Assembly (NCBI RefSeq): GCF_000485595.1
Contig: NW_014577444.1
Location: 110,834 to 135,833 of the forward strand
Source of the DNA: Priapulus caudatus
Taxonomy: Eukaryota; Priapulida; Priapulimorpha; Priapulimorphida; Priapulidae
Reading direction: 5' to 3'
Length of the DNA: 25,000 nt
The notes under the pieces are model-generated. The model had not been told where the DNA came from. It saw only the letters and a list, made by a program, of their open reading frames with translations, and did not search any database. Below are positions 11,652-23,600 of the stretch, piece by piece. Within the stretch, counting starts at the first letter, position 1. Every line of letters starts with the position of its first letter. The position numbers and the translations under genes are program-made.

Positions 11652-14600
11652 GCGCACACACACCTTCACATACACCCTCACGCACACGCACATTCACACA
11701 CACTCACTCGTGCGAGAAGGACCACACACGTCATCTATCGTCGTCGGCGGCATCGTCGTCGTCTTCGTCGTCGTCTAACCATCCGTCTATCTTCACACGA
11801 ATTCATCAATGTACCGAATAGAACGCTGTCTACGGAACAAAAACGAAAAAGTTAAAATTCTACCTTGACGTACTTTACTTTACGTGTACCTCGCGCCGTT
11901 ACCGTTGCTCGATGTACATTATTGCCGTTATAATGATTAAGAAACGGAACATGTGCCGTATAAGGCCGCTGCGTGTGGTGTCTACTTGAGTTTTCCGTTC
12001 GATGCGTACTTCTGTACAAACCCACAGAATTTGACTCCCGTGTCTGCAGCGGCAACGGATAACAGCGTCGGTCTAAAAACCATGAAAATGTAGGCGTTAC
12101 GCGTGCATTTACATAGTGGATACGTGCGAGTTAAGGCAGCTACCACGCGTGCGCCTGTGTCCGATAATGTTAACTCCATCGATTGAGGCAATCTCGCGCC
12201 GGAGTGGAAGCGTTACGGTGCTCGTTCGAATTAAACCAATTTGTAGCGAAAACGAAATCAGCGCGCATGCTTAATTATCCCATAAGGAGCGCGAGCGTGA
12301 GCGCATAGCAGTATCACTTTGCTTGCAGAACGTATAGAGACAGTAGATTGGCTTCTTTGAATTGCCTGCCTTCTGCTGACGAGGCTTATACGTGCATCTA
12401 CGGCGATCGTATAGATTAAAGAAGCGAATAAACGAAATTATTAATAGTCTGTATTTTTAGTCGACGTCTGCATACACTCGCGATCTCGCGCGCCAACGAG
12501 TTAAACACATCTGTCTGGGCAAGATTACTTGATGCCGGCGCCCCCTATCGCCCCGCCCTCGCGGACATGTGGACACGCCTCTCGCCACGTCTCCGCCCCG
12601 CCTCCGCCGCCATGTTGCTGACATCTGCAATAATGTTCTCATGTCGGTCGTCCGTCGGACCGTGGCTGCTTGTTTCAGAACAACATCATCAACATCGGCT
12701 TTCTGCGGCTGTTCCGGGCGGCGCGCCTCATCAAGCTACTGCGGCAGGGCTACACGATACGCATCCTCCTCTGGACCTTCATACAGTCTTTCAAAGTACA
12801 GTTGCTCCTCGATCTTCGCACTGCACGCGGCCGGGAGCCGCCGTGTGGCGCTAGTGTCGCTCAACAGCAATTTAATTATGCGGTCTAGATCGATTTTTTT
12901 GTTATTTTTTATTAATTAGATTGCTATCTATTACTAGTAGTAATTAACTGAGCATAAAAAACGTGTGATCATCAAACATTCGTTGCCGATGTCTTTGATA
13001 ATTAGTATCACTTTTTATCTATTCGGGAAGATAGTGATATCTTGTCGGGGTAGGAGACGAGGCAGATCGTTGGAATGATCAAAAACCACTAGTATGTTTG
13101 GTAAATCGAAGCATAAACTAACGGTGAACCCAAAAGAGACTGATTAAGGAGATTGATAGAAACGCGAGTAAGTCTTTGAGGAGGTGACAGCGTTGTCGGT
13201 AACAGCGATGATACTATATAGCTAATATCTCAAATGCTGTTTTTTTCTTTTATTTCAGGCTCTGCCATATGTCTGCCTCCTAATCGTTATGCTATTCTTC
13301 ATATATGCAATTATTGGAATGCAGGTAATGAAATCGACGCATTCACCTATTTCGTGCTGATTAATTCTCTCATTTGCTCGTCACACCTTCGTCATCTTGC
13401 ATAAATGACTCTAATCGACTATCGCCAAACGCTAATATTAATTTAACTACGGTGATATTGTCTACACTACTGCGATCGTATGAAACTGCAATGTCGGTAA
13501 GAATTTGCATAGAAATAGTGATTGTAAGGTACTCTGTTAATCATCACGTAAAACTAATTAAGTTAATGTTTGCTAGTTTTCGTTTTTCGATATGCCTAAC
13601 TGAGCTAATGGAACGGAGGAAATATCTCCTTCACTGTGCTTTGACTAATAGGTCAGAATGCTGGCCCCTCTAAGTTACTCCTACGCTACTAATATATCTA
13701 TTAACATATCTATACACTATCTCATAGATATGTGTACGTATTGTAGGTATATTTTTGAAGATTAACCTATAATTCCCAATTTAGTTTAATACTTTTATAT
13801 AATTCCTAACCGTGACTCGGCATGAAATTCGCGTCGGTTTGCGCCTGCAGATATAACTGTCGCATTGTCGCTACATCGCTCTACACTGTGTGCAACTAAC
13901 TCCTTGCGCGTTTGCACCGTAAACATATCTATATAGTATCGTGTGCACGATCGTATAGATAACGTCAGGAGTGAATAATAATAGATTATTTTCTATTATT
14001 ATTTACTCCTGATAACGTTTATGTGCGCAGCGTTCCTGTGGGCCTAACCGGAACGTGCTATCATCCATTAATTACTCTTGCTCACATCGGCCGATGTCAG
14101 CGCGGATTCCCTCGAGTTCACGAAAGAAAAAACACGCAGACGATTCCTTGCAAAAGCTCCCCACGGGAGACGTCGACGCAGCAAGCGAATTATCTAATGA
14201 GGAATTTGCGGCCTTTTCGCTTTTTAATTTCTTGCTTATTTTCACGGCACGGGTCTTTTTTTGCTCCTATCTCTGCCGAGTATGGTAGATGTTTTTTTCT
14301 TATTCGCGAGAAGTTTTCGAATGCCACATGCCGCCGAACGCGACGCGCGTCTTCTGCCGGATCACATTTAGTTCTGACTAAAGTCTGTTGACTAAAGGTC
14401 GGCGCATATGCGTTACACGTCGAAATGATTTCACGCCTACCAAAGTAGCATATCAGTTTCTTAATAGAAGAGGCTTGCCTAAAATAATTGTTCCTAACGG
14501 GTTCAATTGAATTATTAACCGGCTAAATGGTTCACATAGCGCATGTATTTCGAGAGTCGAATAAGACGTCTCCCGTCAGGCTTACAAATTTGTGGGCAGG

Positions 14601-16289
14601 GCCTATAAATCAGCACATTCACCTGTTTGATATCTAGGCCTATGTGTTTATCTATCGACCTCGTTCGGGGGAGCATCCGTGTATGGCGGCCCGAGTTAAC
14701 ACCTGCATCACAGATCATGTCTGTTTTTTCCACGTTTTATCGTTACTAAAGGTATTTGGCAATATTCAACTAAATCCCGATTCGGCTATCAATCGACACA
14801 ACCATTTTCAAGACTTCATTTCGGGTCTGTTGGTATTGTTTAGGTGAGTTATCGCGCGGGAAGAAACTGCCATTGGCTCTGCCCGCGGGCGGCCACGTGC
14901 ACCAACCTTCCTGAATCGTTCCTATCGGTTTTTTTGTCGAACCGCGACCAAGTTCGAAAGAAATCCCGAAGCGGAAAGACTCGGGAAGGTGGCGCCCTGC
15001 GGCTGGCAGAGTGCCTAGCATTTGTGATGTGTCCGTGGTGCCCTCTGTTGGTGTTATGTGGTAGTCTGGTATCGACGAATACCCCGCACGGCGCAGAGGG
15101 CGTTCGCTACGTTCTCTACGGTTTATCGTCATGGTGACACGCGAGCATTTCCGGTCCCGCTCGGCTGTGTGAATTAATTAAATCAATTAATTAATTAATT
15201 AAGCAGCTCGATTGCTGCTAATGTGCGTAACGAATCTTGGCTCGCCTGTGCAGTCTGGGGCTTTCGTCGATCAGTGTGATCAAGCGCGTATTAAGAAGGT
15301 ATAATAATGATACGCTCTTAATACCTTCTTAATACGCTCTTGGTGTGATCCTAGTCGTGTGGGCTTTACGTCCTAGGGCGGGCCGGGTGATCCGCGCGTG
15401 AGGTCGCACGCAGCACCACCCTGCCGTCATTCGTCTCGTAGTCACCGTTCGCACTAACGTGTTTTGTTCCTCTCCTCACTCTAATCCAGGTTTTTGGCAA
15501 TATAAATTTGGATCCGGAAACTGCAATAAATCGACATAATAACTTCCGAAACTTTATCTACGGGCTGTTGTTGCTGTTCAGGCAAGTTGTGCAAGCTACT
15601 CTACGCAGCAGCCGCTGCTACTGCTGCTTTTTTAGCACTTACCGCTCTCGCTTCTTCTTCGCTCTCTGCCTCTCTAAGTGCCGATATATGTTTTACGCTA
15701 CGTTTCTTCTCGACGAATGTGTCAATCTTCACCGGTTGCTCGCTTTTCACGACTCTCTCCGCATCGCATACGTTTTCAACTTCACCGAACTTGTACTTTT
15801 GCTGTCGCCAGTGCGACTCACTCGGTGTATATGCTTTACTTGCGGATTGCTAAACACGTTTACTTTTGTCAGCCACTTCTCTTTGCTTTTTTTGTAAACA
15901 ACAATAAATCGCGTTCTGTCGAAGGTGTCGCCTGTATACGCTTTCTTTCTTTTCTCTCTCTCTCTACTCTACTCTCTCTCCTCTTTCTCTTTACTTCTCT
16001 TATCTTTACCTACTCTCTTTACTCATACGATCGCTCCCTCTATTTACTAATCTCTTTAGCCCGCTTCTCACTACTCCCCCCCTCTCGCCTCCCATCTTCT
16101 CTCCATCACACACACCTTTCTTTCTCACACTATCTCTATACTATGCATATCTCTTCTCTCTTCTCTCTCATATCGCCCTATCTCTCCTCAGCTCCGCTCG
16201 CTCGCTCTTAATTTATCTCCGTATCTTGCCGCCTCTCACTCTTACCCCCTCTAACGCTCCCCACTCTCTCTTATCTCATCTCTCTCTTT

Positions 16290-16344
<55 letters not shown>

Positions 16345-16390
16345 ACACACTCTCTCTTCCCCCCCTCTCTCTCTCTCTATCTCTCTATCG

Positions 16391-16431
<41 letters not shown>

Positions 16432-19400
16432 CATCTCTCTCCATCTCTCTCGGAGAGCTACTGCACTGCAACCTATGAATGTTTTTTTTTACCTTCGCGG
16501 GCTTCAACTCTCGATAGCATCCTAGCGATCTATTGTTTTTCTGAACTTATGCATGCTGCAACCAGCTGTTAAAACTATCACTACATGTGCTGATATGCTC
16601 GCATTTTCTCTTTTTCCGATTATGTATTTATGGTATCAATGGAACTAAGTATATTTAAATATATTATATATGTATACTATATATACTATTATTATATATA
16701 CTTAATTCCATAGTTAAACGTAAGGTAAAAATTGTTCGATTGTAACGATTGTTTTTATGATTCCGGTTAAAGTAATCAGGTTCAAATATGGAACCATTAT
16801 TGGACGCAATAATGTAATCGCATATCATAATCATTAAATTTTTAGAGCAACGGAATTTTTATACGATGTCGCATATAATAGCATATGACACTTCGGGTTT
16901 AATCGTCGCGGCTGTTTAAAGATAAAAACATCTCAGCGCATAACTCGAACTGTTTAGCAGAAGTTTCCTGCTATAGTAAGATAACCGCCAGTGCTCGCTG
17001 TAAATTTTATCTCATCGTAGTGAAAACTGCGTGTTTGTACAAGAGCCATATATATAACGAGACAGTGGGATACTCCAAAATTGATATGCCAAGCCTGTAT
17101 TGGAATGCTGTGGGAGATTGTTGTTACTGGTAAACGGATAGGGTTTTAGTCGCTTCCCTAGTGCTAGTCCAGTAACGTAACACTGTCCGTGCACCCACGT
17201 GAGTCTAATATAACTAGATGTCCGGACACTGTTCAACTAAACCATTTTCTAAAGTTTAGCTAAAAGTTTTCTATATTAAATTCCTGCTGTTAGTCGTGTC
17301 GTGTCGTGATCGGGAAAGCATTGCGTTACAAAAATTAGGCTGTTTAAACGGAATTCGTTTTTCGATTCTGGTTCAATTCGCGTGTAACGTTTCTTCCGTG
17401 CCCAACAACCAGCGATCGTTCCTTAACAAAAGTAAATCGGCCTCTCGTTTGTATCAGGCAATCCTTAATGAAACGCGCCTGTCATCGTTTTCACCCGTCC
17501 ACGGATAGATGTCGGTAACTGTGCCCCTTCCATCCCACCTACCGCAGGTGTGCTACGGGCGAGAACTGGCAGGCGATCATGCTGGCCTGCATCAGCGGGC
17601 GGGTGTGCGACCCGCTGTCGAGCAACGCCGACAGTACGTGCGGCTCGGACTTCGCCTACTTCTACTTCTGCAGCTTCATCTTCCTTTGCTCATTTCTGGT
17701 AGGTGGTCGCGGTTTTCCTCTGCGGTGCGTATACGTATCATCGCAATATTGCCGCTAAAAGCTTCTAACAGGCCGAATAGACTCGTTTGTTATTATCAAT
17801 ACACTATTACAACTCTGCTGCTCGTGCAGATAAACTGCATGGATAACCTCGCGTTGGCAATATATATATTCAAGTATATATAGCATACAATGTTGAGACT
17901 GATGGCACGCATTAATATGGTTTCAAATGCTCACAGTTACTTTTCACTTGTGAGTTCAGTTCTTCTTCGGAATTGATTTGTGTCATTGTATTTGTAGCGA
18001 GGTAAAATATAAATTCTTTATTCAAAATTCAAACGTCTGTTAATCACCTACATAACACAATGCCTGTAGCTTGTGCAGGATCACTTGTATAGATGGCCAA
18101 GATAGATACATGCTGTGTGCTATCACGTAGAACTACACCAAGTCGTCGTCCGAGAAGGAGGCGGCAGAGTAGGAAGAGGAGTAGGACGAGGAGGAGGAGG
18201 GGAGGAGGCAGAGTAGGAAGAGGAGGAGGAGGAGGAGGAGGAGGAGGAGGAGAATGAGAATGAGAGTTTCTGCTTGCGTAGGCCTATACGTACTGATATG
18301 CTATGCGCTCGATTTGCAGATGTTGAACTTGTTCGTCGCCGTTATCATGGATAATTTCGACTACCTGACGAGAGATTCCTCGATCCTCGGACCGCATCAC
18401 CTGGACGAGTACATCCGCGGCTGGGGCGAGATCGATCCGCAAGCCACGTGAGTACGGGCGCCATTGTACTGGCTGCCATTTTGAATTATGAAAGCCGTCG
18501 AGCGGCCGGCCGTTTTAAATTATCGGAGCCATCAAGCGGGTACAATTTTTCCTTTCCATGGTCGGAAACGCTGGATATTGTAGATATTGTGTGTCAACAG
18601 TCAACACTGTCTTGCGCGGAGAATAGAAATAGGTGGTAGGGAAGGGGCGATGACTTATCCCGGTGTTCTTGCCATCCTATTCTGCCAGCATTACCAGCTT
18701 AACCAGGGCAGGCACAGAGCATCACAAGATTTAAGATTCAAGATTCAAGATTGAAACTGTTTTATTTGTGCATAAGACATACATAAATACAGAGTACATC
18801 GTTATAAAAGAAATAATTACATGTAGAAGTACAATTTTAATCAGTTTAAGCACGGGAGTGGCGAAAGACACTTAAGTCATCTAGTCTGCCACCCCAAGAG
18901 TAGATTAATTAAAGGAGCCGCTGAATAACATAATGATAATGACGAATTCACGAAGGATTGCACATAAGCAGCAAGTGGAGAGCACGTTATGCAAATTCAA
19001 GCAGTAAAGCAAGTAGTTCGTAAATCCATGGAGAAAAAGTGTAGGAAACAAATATGTAATGAACAAAATATACAATGCATATAGAATGAACAAGGAGATA
19101 CTGTAAAATTTATGGATTTTGCAAGATCATCAAGTTAAACCATCAACAATTCAACATAAATTGATTAAATTAATAACAATAAAACAACAGCAGGAACGAT
19201 GCAAGATTACGCAGAACAAAACAAAAGACTTTTTCGCTTAGGCCTACGTAAGCATAGAGAAATTATCAGAGTAGATGCATTATAATTATACCCATAATGA
19301 AGGTACTCATATGTACAAGAATGTTTGCGTACAAAAACACGTAGGTTTGTGTACACGTGACAAAAATATAATAAATAATAAATATATGAATTATATAATA

Positions 19401-20615
19401 ATATAAATAAACAAATCAGTGAAAGGGATAGTTTACTGAGAACACAATAACCACATCACAGTCACTGTACAAATACAGCTGACTCCAGTCTAAATAATGA
19501 TATGTAGACAATACAAAAAGGCAATTTAAACAATTGGTACGACACGCTGATGTGAAATTATCGTATTCGATTAAACAAATCCACTAGGTGTTACTCATAG
19601 TGCTGTAATAAACTATTTCTATAAGCGAACTTGAACCTTGAAAAGGGTAGGTTTTTTATATGTAAGGGTATGTCACTCCAGAGTCTGACACCTACAAACC
19701 TTAGAGATTTATTGCCAAGAGCAACCTTGGTGTTAAACCTTGGAAGATGATAGCACATTGATGTTGAAAGTCTAGTATAGTGGGAGTGTACATGAGATTC
19801 TAATAAAATAGTTGCGGAAAAGGTCTGGCAGTTCATTGCGAGTAAACTTATACATAAATTTGGCTAGTTCTAGTTTATTAATATCATTAAGTTTTAGGAG
19901 ACCAAGTTTGGAGAAATAAGGGGTGACATGTTCTCTCATTCCAGCAAAACTCATGCACTTGATAATTCTATTGTGGAACCTCATATTATATCTAGGCTGG
20001 TGGCTTCCCGAGTGTTGCACAGACAACACGTCGCGTCCAGCAACCCCACGTTGCCCCAGTGATTTGCTAGTGGTGACGTGTCGTCACTCTATGACTGTTA
20101 GCGTAAAAATATTGTCTCTGTTTCCAGCGGACGAGTGCATTACTCAGACATGTACGAGATGCTTCGAAACATGGCGCCACCTGTGGGGTTTGGGAGAAAG
20201 TGCCCCTATCGGCTCGCATACAAGGTAACAATCATTGCGACTCGTAGCGTGCTCCCTTGTTACTAACGTGAACAATTTATTTAAAGGTTATTGCGATCGC
20301 AAATACTACGTTATTTGAAGTATGCCGCCAATACTAAAACGTTTGCTATAAGAGACATTTCATAATAGCTCTTGTAACGCTCTCAGCATATCGCCTCTAG
20401 GCAGATATCCTCGATATCTAAACGTACCAGAGGGATTCGATCGCCCAGTCACGTCGAGTGGATCCGCAGTGTAGAGGTGGTCGAGAGAGAGAGCGAGAGA
20501 GAGAGAGAGTGGAGAGAAAGAGAGGGGCAGAGAGGGCGAGAGAGCGAATGTGGGGGAGGGAGAGAGAGAGAGAGAATGTGGGGGAAGGAGAGAGAAAGAA
20601 AGAATGCGGGGGAGC

Positions 20616-20662
<47 letters not shown>

Positions 20663-23600
20663 CGCAAAATAATGAATTAATCGCCAGATTAAGTTTCTAC
20701 CTCGCCTCTGACCTCGGCTTTAACTGAACTATAGTAACCTACCGTTCTCTCGTTGATGGCCATATTTGCTCATATTTATTCGTTGCTGTTTGATTTTTCG
20801 TCGGCAGCGCCTTATACGAATGAACATGCCCATAGCAGACGACGGCACTGTACAGTTCACGACGACCCTCTTTGCTCTCATCCGAGAGTCTCTCTGTATC
20901 AAATACAGAGATGGTGAGTTACACGCAGCACGATGGCTTAACAGTCTTGAGAGGGGCGTGGAACTCTCTCTGCTCCTACTGCTCTAATAAAACTAATGCT
21001 ATAGCATGGCTATTATGATAACACGGCTATTACCGTAGCATTGCGTCCGCTATATTGTACACAGGCCTATTATATGTGTTGTTATATTTTATATTTATTG
21101 GTTTATTGTATTAGATATTATTATTTTTATTTTAATCATTTTATTTAGTTGCTATATGGCTATCTCTATGTTTAACGTAACTATTACCATAACACTGTTA
21201 CATCAGCAAGATTATTACTATTTGGGCTACCACTAACTCAACTGTTGCTGTTTTACTAGCCATTAGCTTAGCTACTACATGCGTTGCTATTACTAGAGGG
21301 TTCGTTTCCGACGTTGAAATCTGTCGTGATTGTATAATGCCATACTAGTTAGTGGTGGCCAGCTAATAGATCTTGATATTTTCGGGTTATAATTTCTACG
21401 TGCACATATTTCGAAAACAATATACTACAACATTCAGCGAACAGAGCAATTTATTTCACCTGGTGTGGTCATAGACTATATTTTATGTACCGGTTGTACT
21501 TATTTTTGTTAGTATTTGTTTTCAAACGATGTAAACTATATTATACATATGTCTTATTAACAAATTACACGTTTGAATCTCGAATCTGAAATCGCGAGTC
21601 TTGAATCATGAATCTTGCTAGTATTTTTCGTCTGCGTGTAGGTGATGCATTGTCATGTTTCTGTTGCAGCCGACGAGATGGACCAAGCAGATGAGGAAAC
21701 ACGAATTATTATCAAGACGCTGTGGCCGATGCAAGCTAAGAAAATGCTAAACAAGCTAGTGCCACCGCAGTCAGGTAGGTAACGCTAGAGGGCGCAATTG
21801 GAAATGCCTGTTGGAAATCCTGCAAACCTTGTGGTCGTTGTACGTTAAAAATATTTAATTTTTGGGTCTTCTACTGGACTACTGGCCTAGTGGGCTAGTG
21901 AAGAGATTTACAGTTTTTATTGGCGGTTCACTGGTTGTACGTTAATAGGTTATAATATACGGATAGTAAACGTGCGTGCACACGACTCGCTACGGCTAGA
22001 CCATAGTTACCATAGTCCGAAGCTGCTATAAGTAAATGTAGGCCTACTCGACCTAAATTAGTTTAAATCATTCGGGGGAAAGGGGTGTAGGAAACCCACT
22101 TGCTGTTTTACACCTGTGAATATACGGCGGGGGATATTGGATATGTTCCATGTCGTCTGAAATGTTATTTTAATCGAATCGTGTCGTGTCTAAACATGTT
22201 CGTACGATTCTGTGGGGGAGCAGAGCTGGGTGGAGGCAAGATGACTGTGGGCAAAGTCTATGCAGGCCTCATCATCTTGGAGAACTGGAGAGCGTTCAAG
22301 GCCAACCAAGCCGCCGGATTTGGAGTGAGTACCTTAGCTAAGATAGCTACTACGCTCGCAGCGCCCTCTGGTATAAGGTCGCCATGTCGTCTCCTTTGCG
22401 GCTGAAGCGGACGGGGACCGATGGATCCTTCCGTACAGTTAGTATAAAGGGCGACGGAGGGTGATGTCCATATGTATGCTGTAAACACGGCATTGTTTGG
22501 AAATGCTGCTGTGCAGGGGATTGCAGGTTTTTACTGTTTATTTTCTTATTGATTATTATATTTACATTCGTATTTCTAGTCGTGATTATTTCATCACGGT
22601 GATGTACATGCGTTCTTGTGCGTCCAAACGTGAAGCGCAAGAAAGCGCAGCAATGTTCGTCCCCGTGTCACCGGTGTTCGTGCGAGCCAAGCGGCTGGCT
22701 TTTGGATCGTAACTGCCTTTTATTTTTCGCAGACATCGGTGATTGTGAGTCATCTCACAACGGGGCAGACCCACGCTCACAGTTGACCAGCGCGTTTTCC
22801 TCACCTTTGTTAGTCTCCCGATTAATGACTTTAATAAGAATTAATAATAAGAATTGAGAATATTTAGTTAATGAGACACGCAGCAAACGTAAATAGCGAT
22901 GGGCGTGCGGTGATTAGTTCGCGCGCGTCGTTTCCATGGAAACGCGTCACTGATAGACTGTTTCTTTCACTGTCCAGATGCCGGATTCCGAGCCGGAGGT
23001 TAGTGGTGACTCACTTGCAACGTTCGCCATCTTGACGGCGATTTTATTGAACGATTTTTATCTCACTCTCGATGTGTTTGGTTTTGCCGTGTGACTGCGC
23101 CTCCTACGCTATTTATGTATACGAAAGCGAGGATACTTCAGGCTTCTTATCATTATTATTATGATTGTTATCGTTGGCGATACGTGCATGATAGCGTAGA
23201 GTTTTAAGATGCCGGGATTGCACATCCCGGTTCGTTAGCGAACGGACGTTTAATTGCGTTTTAGGCATGCGTAAGCTAGTAGCGTAGTGTGTGGCCATCG
23301 TGAAGTATTAGTTCATTAGCGAAAACTTTTATTATTATACAGTCGAGCATGTCTACCCGTGCTTATAATCTAAAACGTTTTTTGAAAAAAATCATGCATG
23401 AATAGGCACGGATTTATGCATCATTACGAGTGGGCTTTCAATTTGCTTTTGAATCAGACGCGCACGAGAGCTCACGAGAGCTCGTTGTAATGAAGCGCGG
23501 AAATTACGAGTTGTTTTTCAATGGTGGGGATTCGTAAGGATGTTTGAAACAGCGTTTACAGTTAGTTACTGTTTAGCAGCATAGCAACTGCATTGAATTT

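Larger units (their letters stand above)
10181..12678. other. Intron with a foldback, GT and CA microsatellites and a CGT run
   Basis: A hairpin lies at 10931-10963. GTGC repeats occupy about 11085-11152, CA-rich sequence 11550-11715 with a pure run at 11609-11650, and a GTC/CGT trinucleotide run 11735-11777. 11780-12660 looks unique with no recognised exon. The acceptor is gctgcttgtttcag. Confidence 0.65.
15582..17547. other. GC-AG intron rich in CT and CA repeats, with an AT-rich hairpin
   Basis: 15951-16465 is an extended C/T-rich region containing a (CA)n run at 16298-16342 and a (CT)n run at 16394-16429. A hairpin with 16-bp arms (one mismatch) spans 16639-16711. 16720-17540 looks unique. 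The acceptor is catcccacctaccgcag. Confidence 0.75.
18448..20127. other. Intron carrying a truncated non-LTR retrotransposon
   Basis: 18448-18720 is unique intron. The LINE fragment occupies about 18726-19990. 20000-20127 is unique again, ending in ttgtctctgtttccag. Confidence 0.75.

Noticed and set aside
14770-15132. 120-codon - strand open frame
   Set aside because: It overlaps exon 12a in antisense and shows no recognisable family. Most likely a shadow frame.
15286-15337. Hairpin as a possible microRNA precursor
   Set aside because: Pairing of about 17-22 bp with an 18-base loop is short for a metazoan pre-miRNA. The flanking 8-bp duplication favours a small foldback insertion.
21573-21617. 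GAATCT-like word cluster as a second LINE 3' end
   Set aside because: The words are irregularly spaced, and no LINE 3' UTR or AATAAA is adjacent in a matching orientation.
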